From: an uncultured Clostridiaceae bacterium
Lineage (GTDB): Bacteria > Bacillota > Clostridia > Lachnospirales > Lachnospiraceae
Reading direction: 5' to 3'
DNA: 64,000 nucleotides
Assembly (NCBI GenBank): GCA_947177415.1
Contig: CAMWUK010000002.1
Location: 1-64,000 of the forward strand
In this document: piece by piece, positions 49,294-59,987 of the stretch
Position numbering within the stretch: position 1 is the stretch's first letter
Layout of the letters: each line of letters starts with the position of its first letter
Made by a program: the position numbers and the translations under genes
Notes under the pieces: generated by a model
Database searches by the model: none
Told to the model about the DNA's origin: nothing
What the model saw: the letters and a program-made list of their open reading frames with translations, nothing else

Positions 49294-50646
49294 TCAAATA
49301 TACTCTAACAATTCTTTTATATTACTAATTCCAATCAGCTTTATCTTACTAACTGAAATTACTTTCATATTAACCTTTGGCAAAATGCAGGCCCGGAATC
49401 CCATCTTTTCTGCTTCTGCTACTCGTTGTTCTGCCTGATTCACAGCTCTTACTTCACCAGTAAGACCCACTTCTCCAAACACCAGCATTTTTTCAGGCAA
49501 CGCACGATTCCGGTAACTGGATAAAATTACTGCCACAATTGCCAAATCCAATGCAGGCTCTGTAATTCTCATACCACCTGCTACATTGACATAAGCATCA
49601 CAATCCATCATACGCATTCCCAGACGCTTTTCAATCACTGCCATCAACAGATTCACACGGTTATAGTCTGCTCCTGCTGCAGTTCTTCTTGGCAAGTTAA
49701 AGTTCGTCTGACAAATCAATGCCTGTGCTTCTACCATAATTGGTCTGGTGCCTTCGATAGCACAAGTTACTACAGAACCTGACTCATCTTCCGGCATACC
49801 TTCCAACATGTATTCCGAAGGATTGGTTACTTCTCTTAACCCTGTGTCCTTCATCTCAAATACACCTATCTCATTTGTAGAACCAAAACGGTTCTTCACT
49901 GCCCGCAACACCCGGTAGGTCATATTTCCGTCCCCTTCAAAATAAAGAACGGTGTCCACCATGTGTTCCAGAACCCTTGGACCTGCAACCATACCTTCTT
50001 TGGTGACATGTCCCACAATAAATATAGAAATTCCTAATCCCTTGGCAATTCCCAAAAGTGTGTTTGTGGTTTCTCTGACCTGCCCTACACTTCCTGGTGC
50101 AGAACCTATTTCTTCTTTGTACATGGTCTGTATGGAATCAATAATTACCACCTTAGGCTGCACACTACGAATACTTTGTTCCACTGTATCTAAATTAGTC
50201 TCACTAAGCAATAACAGTTCACCTTTAAATTCACCAAGCCGCTCTGCCCGCATTTTTATCTGCCTTAAGGATTCCTCTCCAGAAATATACAATACTGTCT
50301 TTTCCTGCTCCACCAAATGTTTACACATTTGTAACAACAGGGTAGATTTCCCAATTCCCGGATCACCACCTACTAATACTAATGAACCCTCTACAATACC
50401 GCCACCAAGTACTCTGTCAAATTCTCCAATGCCAATATGGATTCTTGTCTTATCTGTTGTTGACACCTGAGATAAACGAGCAGGTTCTGCTCTTTCTCCC
50501 CGAAGTGTCCCCCCAGAAACTGACTTCTTATGTACCGGCTCTTCTACAAAGGTATTCCATTGTTTGCAACCAGGACATTGTCCTAACCACTTGGAAGATT
50601 CAAAACCACACTCTTTACAGAAAAAAATATTCTTTGCTTTTGCCAT
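49294..50646 (-). CDS. radA: DNA repair protein RadA
   Basis: FFCKECGFESSKWLGQCPGCKQWNTF; GGDPGIGKSTLLLQ; KNRFGSTNE. Confidence 0.96.
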   Translation of the reverse strand: MAKAKNIFFCKECGFESSKWLGQCPGCKQWNTFVEEPVHKKSVSGGTLRGERAEPARLSQVSTTDKTRIHIGIGEFDRVLGGGIVEGSLVLVGGDPGIGKSTLLLQMCKHLVEQEKTVLYISGEESLRQIKMRAERLGEFKGELLLLSETNLDTVEQSIRSVQPKVVIIDSIQTMYKEEIGSAPGSVGQVRETTNTLLGIAKGLGISIFIVGHVTKEGMVAGPRVLEHMVDTVLYFEGDGNMTYRVLRAVKNRFGSTNEIGVFEMKDTGLREVTNPSEYMLEGMPEDESGSVVTCAIEGTRPIMVEAQALICQTNFNLPRRTAAGADYNRVNLLMAVIEKRLGMRMMDCDAYVNVAGGMRITEPALDLAIVAVILSSYRNRALPEKMLVFGEVGLTGEVRAVNQAEQRVAEAEKMGFRACILPKVNMKVISVSKIKLIGISNIKELLEYI

Positions 50647-50805
50647 TTCTAATCTCCATGCATTCTATGAAAGTGTTGCCAATAAGCATATATCTTAGAT
50701 TGTGCCACACAAAACTCAAAATATATGCTTATCATAGAACCTAATGTGTATGAACAAGTAGAACGATGCTCATAGCCTGTCTGTTTTCTATCAAATCTCT
50801 TTAGA

Positions 50806-51219
50806 TTATTTTTCCACAACTGCAATCTGTACAGGTACACCTGCATCTAATTCCACACTAATGTTTAACTTTCCTCCAAGATTGGTCTTCATCACTCCGC
50901 TGTCTCTGCCATGAATACAAACATCATATTCTTTCTCGGCTTCCAGCTCTAATGTCACTTGTGCATCTTCTTTACCCTCTACTGTAAGTGTAATGCCATC
51001 TTCGTTACACTTCATATTGGTAACAGTGGTTCCCGGAACCGACTCATATACGAACATACCATTCTTTTCAAGCTTTGTAATCTCAGCAAATGTCTTGATT
51101 TTATACAAATCACCTTCATATTCAAAATCAGAACGTTTTGACTTCGTTGCTAATTCATAATTACCAAAGCTTAATGTTCCGTCTGCTTCCTTACGAATTA
51201 ATTCTTCCACTACTGCCAT
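50806..51219 (-). CDS. Conserved hypothetical protein
   Basis: Complete ORF with ribosome-binding-site-like AGGAGG upstream. Confidence 0.6.
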   Translation of the reverse strand: MAVVEELIRKEADGTLSFGNYELATKSKRSDFEYEGDLYKIKTFAEITKLEKNGMFVYESVPGTTVTNMKCNEDGITLTVEGKEDAQVTLELEAEKEYDVCIHGRDSGVMKTNLGGKLNISVELDAGVPVQIAVVEK

Positions 51220-51264
51220 ATTTGTTCCCTCCTGTGTATATTACATTTCTATTCATCCAATTAC

Positions 51265-51291
51265 ATAACTATTCAGTACCTTCATAGTTAT
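51265..51291. repeat. 27-bp mini-element with 8-bp TSD CCAATTAC
   Basis: ATAACTATTCAGTACCTTCATAGTTAT; CCAATTAC at 51257-51264 and 51292-51299. Confidence 0.85.
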
Positions 51292-51339
51292 CCAATTACT
51301 ACAAATCCATTATAATACATTTCACTAAAAAATACTAGC

Positions 51340-53778
51340 TTAAGATTCAAATCTGATTTCTTTTTCTTCCATAAACAGCCGTACTGTATCCCCTGACAAA
51401 ACTTTACCTTCTAAGATTGCTTCTGCCAGTGCATCTTCTACTTTATTTTGAATAACCCGGCGGACAGGTCTTGCTCCGTAATGGCTGTCAAAACTTTCTT
51501 CTGTCACATAGTCAAAAACTTCTTCCTCAGGTTTTAATGTAATTCCAAGTTGTTCCTTGGCACGTGCTGCTAAAGTAGCAAACATTAATTTTACAATTTC
51601 TTTTATATGCTCTTTTCCAAGAGAGTGGAATACAATAATCTCATCTATACGATTCAAAAATTCCGGCTTAAAGATATGTTTGACTTCCTCCATAACACCA
51701 TCTTTCATTTTCTTATAGTCAGCTTTGTCATCTTGTATACTCTGGAATCCCAATGTTTTCGGAGAAATAATGCGTTGTGCTCCTGCATTGGAAGTCATAA
51801 TGATAATCGTATTCTTAAAACTCACCTTTCTGCCTTGGGAATCGGTAATATGTCCGTCATCTAATACCTGTAATAAAACATGGAAGACATCTCCATGTGC
51901 CTTTTCTATTTCATCAAATAAAACTACAGAATATGGATTACGGCGTACTTTTTCACTTAACTGTCCACCTTCTTCAAAGCCAACATATCCCGGTGGTGAT
52001 CCAATGAGTTTTGACACACTGTGTTTCTCCATATATTCGGACATATCTACACGGATTATGGCTTTCTCATCCCCAAACACAGCCTCGGCTAATGCTTTTG
52101 ATAATTCTGTCTTTCCTACACCAGTTGGTCCAAGGAATAAGAAAGATCCAATTGGACGGTTTGGATCTTTTAACCCTACCCGTCCCCGGCGGATGGCTTT
52201 AGCTACGGCTGTCACTGCCTCTTCCTGTCCAATCACACGATTATGAAGTATCTCTTCTAACTTAATAAGCTGTTCACTTTCTTCTTGTTTTAATTTTTGT
52301 ACTGGAATTTTGGTCCACAAAGAAATCACATTAGCAATATTCTCTTCTGTAACAAGTGTTTCTGCTTTCTTGTACTTTTTCATTTCCTTTTCCATCTGCT
52401 TATTTAATTTCTCTTTGTTTACCTCTTGTGCTTGTTTTATCTTTATTGCTTCATCATAGTCTTCTTTTATAATTGCTATTTCTTTTTCCTTTTCCAGTTG
52501 TTTATGCTTCTTTTCAAGTGTAATTACTTCTTGGGACTTTACTGTCATTCCAAGTTTTGCTTTAGATGCTGCTTCATCCATAGCATCAATTGCTTTGTCC
52601 GGAAGGAATCTGTCATTTACATAACGGGCAGTAAACTTTACTGCTGCCACAACTGCTTCATCCGTAATCTTTACATGATGATGGTTCTCATAGTTTTTAC
52701 GGATTCCTTTTAAAATCTCAATGGTTTCTTCCTCTGTAGGCTCTTCTACTTCTACTGGCTGGAATCTTCTCTCAAGTGCCGGATCTTTCTCAATATATTT
52801 CCGGTATTCTGACATAGTTGTTGCACCAAGTATCTGCATCTCACCTCTTGCTAAAGCAGGCTTTAAGATATTTGCTGCATCCATAGCTCCTTCTGCCCCA
52901 CCTGCACCAATAATCGTATGCAATTCATCAATAAATAAAATTAAATTTCCATTCTGGATTACTTCATTTATCACTCTTTTAATTCTTTCTTCAAATTCTC
53001 CTCTGTACTTAGAACCTGCTACCATTCCTGCCAAATCAAGAACCAATACCTGTTTCTCCATCATACTTTCAGGGACATTGCCTTCTACGATTCTTTGTGC
53101 TAGTCCTTCTACTATAGCACTTTTTCCCACTCCAGGATCTCCAACAAGGCAAGGATTATTTTTTGTTCTTCTGCTAATAATCTGTATCAATCTCTCAATC
53201 TCTTTATCTCTACCTATTACTGGATCAAGTTTACCTGATTTTGCATATTGTGACAAATTCTTACTATACTGGTCAAGCATAGGGGTTGAAGATTTGCCTT
53301 TCCCCTTTCCTCTTACAGACATGTTGTAATCATTTTTTGCCATATTTCCATCTAATCCACAGGCAATTAATGTTTCCACATAAACTTTTTGTATATTCAC
53401 TCCCATAGTATTTAATATGCGGACTGCAACTGAATCTGTTTCTTTTAAAAGAGCTGTCATCAGGTGTTCTGTTCCTACCATTTTGGAATCAAACCGTTCC
53501 GCCTCTTGTTTACTATGATCAATTACCCGGTTTGCCCGGACAGAAAAACCAGGTTCCTTTACAATAACACCACCTTCGCTCCCCATTAGCTGCTCAATTA
53601 GTTCTGTAAGTTTGTCCTTTGTAACAAAGTTGGCAGACAACACAGCTCCTGCAACACCCTTGGCACATACAAGCCCCATAAGCAAGTGTTCTGTTCCTAC
53701 ATAATTGCAAGACAATTCTTGTGCTGTATTCTTTGCAACCTCAATTACTTCCTTTGCATTCCCTGTAAATTTCTTCAT
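51340..53778 (-). CDS. clpC: ATP-dependent Clp protease ATPase subunit ClpC
   Basis: Two Clp_N repeats; GDPGVGKSAIVEGLAQRI; GPTGVGKTELSKALAE; UvrB/C-like middle region. Confidence 0.95.
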   Translation of the reverse strand: MKKFTGNAKEVIEVAKNTAQELSCNYVGTEHLLMGLVCAKGVAGAVLSANFVTKDKLTELIEQLMGSEGGVIVKEPGFSVRANRVIDHSKQEAERFDSKMVGTEHLMTALLKETDSVAVRILNTMGVNIQKVYVETLIACGLDGNMAKNDYNMSVRGKGKGKSSTPMLDQYSKNLSQYAKSGKLDPVIGRDKEIERLIQIISRRTKNNPCLVGDPGVGKSAIVEGLAQRIVEGNVPESMMEKQVLVLDLAGMVAGSKYRGEFEERIKRVINEVIQNGNLILFIDELHTIIGAGGAEGAMDAANILKPALARGEMQILGATTMSEYRKYIEKDPALERRFQPVEVEEPTEEETIEILKGIRKNYENHHHVKITDEAVVAAVKFTARYVNDRFLPDKAIDAMDEAASKAKLGMTVKSQEVITLEKKHKQLEKEKEIAIIKEDYDEAIKIKQAQEVNKEKLNKQMEKEMKKYKKAETLVTEENIANVISLWTKIPVQKLKQEESEQLIKLEEILHNRVIGQEEAVTAVAKAIRRGRVGLKDPNRPIGSFLFLGPTGVGKTELSKALAEAVFGDEKAIIRVDMSEYMEKHSVSKLIGSPPGYVGFEEGGQLSEKVRRNPYSVVLFDEIEKAHGDVFHVLLQVLDDGHITDSQGRKVSFKNTIIIMTSNAGAQRIISPKTLGFQSIQDDKADYKKMKDGVMEEVKHIFKPEFLNRIDEIIVFHSLGKEHIKEIVKLMFATLAARAKEQLGITLKPEEEVFDYVTEESFDSHYGARPVRRVIQNKVEDALAEAILEGKVLSGDTVRLFMEEKEIRFES

Positions 53779-53808
53779 TTCTCACAAATATCCTTTCTAT
53801 AAAAAGTG

Positions 53809-53848
53809 GTAACTGTTCAGAACCATGAAACAGTTACGTTTAAGCCCA
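53809..53848. repeat. Dispersed element, class I, truncated
   Basis: GTAACTGTTCAGAACCATGAAACAGTTACGTTTAAGCCCA, then unrelated sequence. Confidence 0.7.
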
Positions 53849-54226
53849 TTATCTTCCACCTAAATATAGGTCATAAATCTCGTCTATCATTTCTTTCGTT
53901 TCTTCTCTGGTTATTCCTCTGGAAATTGCCTTTGCTATAGAAAGTTTCATCTCCTCTGCCAGTTCCATCTTTGCCTTATACCGGTCTACTTCTACTGCAA
54001 TAATTGCCCCATGACGGCGGTCTACTTTTAGGTAGCCTTCCTGTTTGAGAATGGAATATGCCTTATTTACAGTGTGCATATTGATTCCTACATCTTCTGC
54101 AAGTTCCCGCACAGAAGGAAGATTGTCTCCCTCTTTAATCTGGGCATTGGCTATTCCAATAATAATCTGTCTGCATAACTGCATATAGATTGCCTCATCA
54201 CTATTAAAATCAACCCTTATCAGCAT
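53849..54226 (-). CDS. GntR-family (YtrA-like) transcriptional regulator
   Basis: IYMQLCRQIIIGIANAQIKEGDNLPSVRELAEDVGINMHTVNKAYSILKQEGYL. Confidence 0.9.
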   Translation of the reverse strand: MLIRVDFNSDEAIYMQLCRQIIIGIANAQIKEGDNLPSVRELAEDVGINMHTVNKAYSILKQEGYLKVDRRHGAIIAVEVDRYKAKMELAEEMKLSIAKAISRGITREETKEMIDEIYDLYLGGR

Positions 54227-54388
54227 TCTACCACCTCCATATCCGATTTGTCCTTTTAATCATTTTCACACTGGAGCTGCATTATAAAATAGATTGTATC
54301 TATTCAGTAATCATAACAGCCAAAGGCTTATTGTTATATATATACTATAACAAGTTTAGATAGGAAATGCAACCTTGAGCATTTATGC

Positions 54389-55420
54389 TTATTTCATTAT
54401 TTCCTGTACATAAGCAGAGAATGCAGAAGGAATTGCATACTGTTTTACCAGTTCTTCTCTGGTTACCCAGATATAATCTTTATTTGTTTTTTTACTTAAA
54501 TGAATATAGTATCCTATCATACGCCATTCAATATGGGAAAAAATATGCTTACTCTCTCCAAGCTCTTTTACTATAAAATTTTCTTCTTCTACAATTTCCA
54601 TTAAAGATTCTTTCTTAATCTTTCCAGAAATATTGGGAAATTCCCAAAGCCCTGCCAATAATCCCCTATCCTCTCTCTTATGCAGGGCAAATTTGCCTTC
54701 ATATTCTAAAACTAATATTGTTTTTTCTTCTATTTTTCTCTTTTTCTTTGGCGTTTTTACAGGAATTTCCATTACAATGTTTTTTTTGTATGCCACACAA
54801 TATTTTTGTAATGGACATTCCTCACACAAAGGTTTTCCATTGGGGAGACACACCATTGCTCCAAGATCCATAATGGCTTGGTTAAAAGCACCAGCCCGTT
54901 TAGGCATAATCTTTGTCAACGCTTTTTCTAAATCAGTCTTTACACTTGCCTTTAAAATATCATCATAACTTCCAGCCAGCCGTTTCATTACCCTAAGTAC
55001 ATTGCCATCCACGGCAGGAACCGGCTTCCCATAAGCAATGGATGCGATTGCCCCTGCGGTATAACTGCCAATCCCCTTTAATTTTTGTAATTCTTTATAT
55101 TCTTCTGGAAGTCTGCCGTTATATTCTTCCATTATCGTCTTTGCTGCCGCCTGCAAATTTCTTGCACGGTTATAATATCCAAGTCCCTCCCACAACTTTA
55201 GGAGTTCATCCTCCTTCACCTCTGCCAATGCGGCTACATCAGGTAATTCTTTTATAAATCTGGCAAAATATCCTTTTACTGCTTCCACACGGGTCTGTTG
55301 TAACATTATCTCTGATACCCATACATAATAGGGCTTAGGTTCACTTCTCCAAGGTAAAACCCTTGCATTGGCATCATACCACTCCAATAAATCCTCCACA
55401 ATCACTCCATAATCATACAT
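54389..55420 (-). CDS. mutY: A/G-specific adenine glycosylase
   Basis: LPWRSEPKPYYVWVSEIMLQQTRVEAVKGYFARF; LKGIGSYTAGAIASIAYGKPVPAVDGNVLRV; FeS cysteines CLPNGKPLCEECPLQKYC. Confidence 0.95.
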   Translation of the reverse strand: MYDYGVIVEDLLEWYDANARVLPWRSEPKPYYVWVSEIMLQQTRVEAVKGYFARFIKELPDVAALAEVKEDELLKLWEGLGYYNRARNLQAAAKTIMEEYNGRLPEEYKELQKLKGIGSYTAGAIASIAYGKPVPAVDGNVLRVMKRLAGSYDDILKASVKTDLEKALTKIMPKRAGAFNQAIMDLGAMVCLPNGKPLCEECPLQKYCVAYKKNIVMEIPVKTPKKKRKIEEKTILVLEYEGKFALHKREDRGLLAGLWEFPNISGKIKKESLMEIVEEENFIVKELGESKHIFSHIEWRMIGYYIHLSKKTNKDYIWVTREELVKQYAIPSAFSAYVQEIMK

Positions 55421-55459
55421 AAAAACTACCTTCCTGTTTCTTTACAATGCATCATAGTT

Positions 55460-55597
55460 GTAACAGTTCAGCCAGGGGGCTGACCTGTTACGGAATTGGG
55501 CAAGCTCCGCATTATAAATTGCCCAATTCCAATCCTGTTTTAGTCTTTTTTACGGTCTTTGCACAGCGGAGTGTGCAAGACCTACCTGAACTGTTAC
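55460..55597. repeat. Dispersed element, class III, with imperfect TSD TCATAGTT/TCACAGTT
   Basis: GTAACAGTTCAGCCAGGGGGCTGACCTGTTAC...GTGTGCAAGACCTACCTGAACTGTTAC. Confidence 0.85.
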
Positions 55598-55616
55598 TCA
55601 CAGTTATACCTTAATC

Positions 55617-55656
55617 AACAAGGCTGTTGCAATACATGATTTGCAACAGCCCTTTT
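55617..55656 (-). terminator. Intrinsic terminator
   Basis: AGGGCTGTTGCAAATCATGTATTGCAACAGCCT. Confidence 0.7.
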
Positions 55657-55658
55657 AT

Positions 55659-57761
55659 CTAATATCCTACTTTTTTACCATTTTTCGTCATATAACCACT
55701 GATTCTTCCAGCATTGTAGTCTGATTTCTTTCTAGAATCCGGAACTTCCGGATCTGTCGGGTCGTATGTTACTGAGGAAGAATAAACCTTTATGGTCTTT
55801 GGTTTTCCTAGTGGTCCTGGTCTACTGGAATCTCCTTTTGCAATTTTTACTGGTGAGCCAGTTGCCGCATAATCATAAATCCATTTCGCATCAGCAACTG
55901 CCATACGGACACAACCTGCTGAAGCTGGAGAACCCAACCTATTATAGGTATTTGGATTCAATGCATAATGAGAATTCGCTCCAACGGCAATGGAATGGAA
56001 ATATACATTCCCAACAATGTGGGAAGTCCATCTGGCATAAAGAATAGAACCATCTGGCTCATACATTGGTTTGACACTATATTTCACACTAGTTCCATTA
56101 GAACATATAGAAAAATCTCCAAGCGGGGTAAAGGAAGTATTTACTGTCAAGCTTCCCGGTCCTCCTGTACTATAGGTATCTCTTCCTACAGATACTGCAA
56201 ATGCCTTCACAGGAATAATATAAGCCTTCTTTGCATTATCGTATGCATATACCGTTACTGTACAAGCAGCACGGTTCAATTCAATATAAAATTTTGTACT
56301 TTTATTAATTCCCAATATCTTTGTTAAATCTGTCTGTTTAACATCATTTACATAATAGAATTTATAGGTCTTACCATTATATTTTTCATAATACCATCCA
56401 TTTCTTGTACATTCTGCTTTTGTCACCTTCACACTATTCTTTTTTAACAAAATTTGTTTATTCCAACTTGTGGTACCATAAGCATAAACCACATAAGTCC
56501 CTGCTTTTTTATTCTGGACGGTTGCAGTATATACCTTATTTTTAGATACATAACTTGCATTTACTTTCTGATAAAGGGTTTCTTTGCCATTTGATTTTAC
56601 ATACACTTGGAATTGGACTTTTTTAATGTTTCCAGGTATGTAAGCTCCTTTAAGTTTGTATGTAGAAGTATGCTTTGTTTCACTTTTTGTAATATCTAAT
56701 TTCTTTGCTGTTGCATTTAAATCCACACTATCACTTTGTTCAAGTACAATTTCATTGTTGTTCTTATCTGTCACCTTTGCAGATATAGTATACTTTTCTA
56801 ATTGATAAGACAAAGATTTCAAAGATATCTCTCCATAATATGTACTTTGATTACCTTTTTTATCAGTTGCTTTTTTTGTGTATACTAGTTTCTTTTTGCT
56901 ATTATACACTAAGAATTCTACTTTCTTAATCTTGACTGGTGAATTTACACCACTAAGCTGTACCGCAAAGGATTGTTTGTTCTCTAAAGTTGCTGTTTTA
57001 CTAACTTTCATTTTATCCGCAACTGGTGCAAGGGTAAATTCCGTCTTTGCAAATGCAGTTTTACTTTCTGTATATGGGCTATCACTTAAACGTACCTGTG
57101 CATAGTAATTTCCATACCCTCCACAGACAGAAGCTGTATCAATAGACCATGAAACGCTATTTCCTGCCACTGTCTTCTTTGTTCCCACTTCTTTCGCCTC
57201 AGAAGAACTGCTTCCTTTTTTCCAGATATACAAGCCCAACTTATTATTTGTACCTGGGATTGCCTGTACTCCAGCTTTATCTGTAAGATTTGCTTTTATT
57301 GTTCTTTGGGAAACATAATTTTTCCCACTTACTGTTACTGCTACATTTTTATTAATAAGTTTAAAATCCCAATCCTTATTTCCTGCAATCTGCTCTTCTC
57401 CAATATTGGCAGTTATCACATAATTACCAAATTTCTTCTGGTCACACTCATCTATAGTAATCTTACCAGTATATATTCCATCTGCACAATTACTTTCATC
57501 AAATAATATACTTTTTTTTAAAACTTCTGTTAAATCACCTGAATTTTCTTTATAACTTACAATCACTTCCATACTAACTGTTGTTTCTATGTCTATACCA
57601 CTTACTTTGTAGGTACAGCTTCCTTCTTCTCTATTTGTGGTAACCTCCATTTTATGCTCACTGGCAGCTTTCGCTTCTTTCATGCCACCCAAATTTCCTA
57701 AAGTTAATACACAAACAAACATTGTGACCACTATTAGTAACTTCTTCCATCTTCCATTCAT
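55659..57761 (-). CDS. Secreted L,D-transpeptidase (YkuD) with N-terminal repeat domains
   Basis: HSIAVGANSHYALNPNTYNRLGSPASAGCVRMAVADAKWIYD catalytic motif; signal peptide; repeated Ig-like/GBS Bsp-like modules. Confidence 0.9.
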   Translation of the reverse strand: MNGRWKKLLIVVTMFVCVLTLGNLGGMKEAKAASEHKMEVTTNREEGSCTYKVSGIDIETTVSMEVIVSYKENSGDLTEVLKKSILFDESNCADGIYTGKITIDECDQKKFGNYVITANIGEEQIAGNKDWDFKLINKNVAVTVSGKNYVSQRTIKANLTDKAGVQAIPGTNNKLGLYIWKKGSSSSEAKEVGTKKTVAGNSVSWSIDTASVCGGYGNYYAQVRLSDSPYTESKTAFAKTEFTLAPVADKMKVSKTATLENKQSFAVQLSGVNSPVKIKKVEFLVYNSKKKLVYTKKATDKKGNQSTYYGEISLKSLSYQLEKYTISAKVTDKNNNEIVLEQSDSVDLNATAKKLDITKSETKHTSTYKLKGAYIPGNIKKVQFQVYVKSNGKETLYQKVNASYVSKNKVYTATVQNKKAGTYVVYAYGTTSWNKQILLKKNSVKVTKAECTRNGWYYEKYNGKTYKFYYVNDVKQTDLTKILGINKSTKFYIELNRAACTVTVYAYDNAKKAYIIPVKAFAVSVGRDTYSTGGPGSLTVNTSFTPLGDFSICSNGTSVKYSVKPMYEPDGSILYARWTSHIVGNVYFHSIAVGANSHYALNPNTYNRLGSPASAGCVRMAVADAKWIYDYAATGSPVKIAKGDSSRPGPLGKPKTIKVYSSSVTYDPTDPEVPDSRKKSDYNAGRISGYMTKNGKKVGY

Positions 57762-57946
57762 AAAACTTTTCCTTCTTTCTAAATCTACTCCATTTCTGTT
57801 TCATTATCTGAACATTTTATCTACTTTATCTTAAAAGCCCCCAGACCAGAGCCTGAGGGCAATTTTATCTCTCGCACCGTTAACTATGTTCATCCTGACA
57901 AAGGCTATCCCAAAGATCAAATTTCCTAATTAACAATGGATATGCA

Positions 57947-58978
<1,032 letters not shown>

Positions 58979-59055
58979 CTAAATTAAAATACTGTTTTTA
59001 ATATAATTAAAATGCTCTAGTTATACTGCCATGGTCTTTTCCGTCTCATGACCCG

Positions 59056-59220
59056 CTAGTGTGCTGTCCCATTCATTTTCAGCTAAATAACGCAGAATGA
59101 ATTTTCAGTCTGCAAGGCGGCTGAACGAGACGATGCGGTGGCATCGTTGAGTGAAGACAACGTGGCAGATGAAAATTCAGACAAGTTATTTGGCGAAATG
59201 TGAATGGTACAGTACACTAG
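59056..59220. repeat. 165-bp MITE-like inverted-repeat element
   Basis: CTAGTGTGCTGTCCCATTCAttTTC... paired with ...TGAATGGTACAGTACACTAG; further internal pairing AATAAC/GTTATT and TGAATTTTCA/TGAAAATTCA. Confidence 0.8.
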
Positions 59221-59243
59221 TTGCATTTATTACCAAAGTCTAT

Positions 59244-59759
59244 TTAATCTAATATTCCAGCAATGTCATCTCCATGTCCTCTGGTCAGTCCGGTTACTCC
59301 AGTGCGGACCAGACTTAAAATTTCAAATCCTTCTAACAAACGGATAAAGGCATCCACCTTTGCCTGATTTCCTGTCATCTCAATCATCAAAGATTCTGGT
59401 GCCACATCTACAATATTTGCCCGGAAAATATTTACAACAGATATTACTTCCTGACGTTTTGCGGCATCTGCCTGAACTTTTACAAGTACCAGTTCCCTGC
59501 ATACAGAAGCTCCATCTGACAGTTCTGTAATCTCTCTTACATCCTCTAACTTTTGCAGTTGTTTCTTAATCTGATCCAAGGTATGTTCTTCACCTGTTAC
59601 AGCCACTGTCATTCTGGAAAACAATGGATCCTCTGTCTCTGCAACTGACACACTGTCAATATTGTAACCTCTACGGCTAAACAAACCGGAAACTCGACTT
59701 AATACACCTGCGGTGTTATCCACCAAAATAGACAAAACCATTCTTCTCATATTGTACAA
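59244..59759 (-). CDS. ilvN: Acetolactate synthase small subunit
   Basis: LSILVDNTAGVLSRVSGLFSRRGYNIDSVSVAETEDPLFSRMTVAV. Confidence 0.96.
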   Translation of the reverse strand: MYNMRRMVLSILVDNTAGVLSRVSGLFSRRGYNIDSVSVAETEDPLFSRMTVAVTGEEHTLDQIKKQLQKLEDVREITELSDGASVCRELVLVKVQADAAKRQEVISVVNIFRANIVDVAPESLMIEMTGNQAKVDAFIRLLEGFEILSLVRTGVTGLTRGHGDDIAGILD

Positions 59760-59782
59760 GTCCTTTCTGTGTATGTTACTTT

Positions 59783-59917
59783 GTAACTATTCAGAACCAT
59801 GAACAGTTACGTTTAAGCCCATAATAATTCGCCTTCGGCGAAGGGGCTTAAACACTGTAAAATTAAAATCTTCTTACGAAACACGCAGTAAATGCGTGTT
59901 TCTACCTGAACAGTTAC
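59783..59917. repeat. Dispersed element, class I, with imperfect TSD GTTACTTT/ATTACTTT
   Basis: GTAACTATTCAGAACCATGAACAGTTAC...TTCGCCTTCGGCGAA...TACCTGAACAGTTAC. Confidence 0.87.
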
Positions 59918-59987
59918 ATTACTTTTACAGAATTCTATAAACTCTGTAATCCACTTCCCTTTATTCTACCAATTTCAAAAAACTTTG

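Noticed and set aside
50649-50846. 65-aa minus ORF between radA and 50806
   Set aside because: Overlaps an inverted repeat (AATAAGCATATAT...ATATATGCTTAT) that looks like a terminator or structural hairpin
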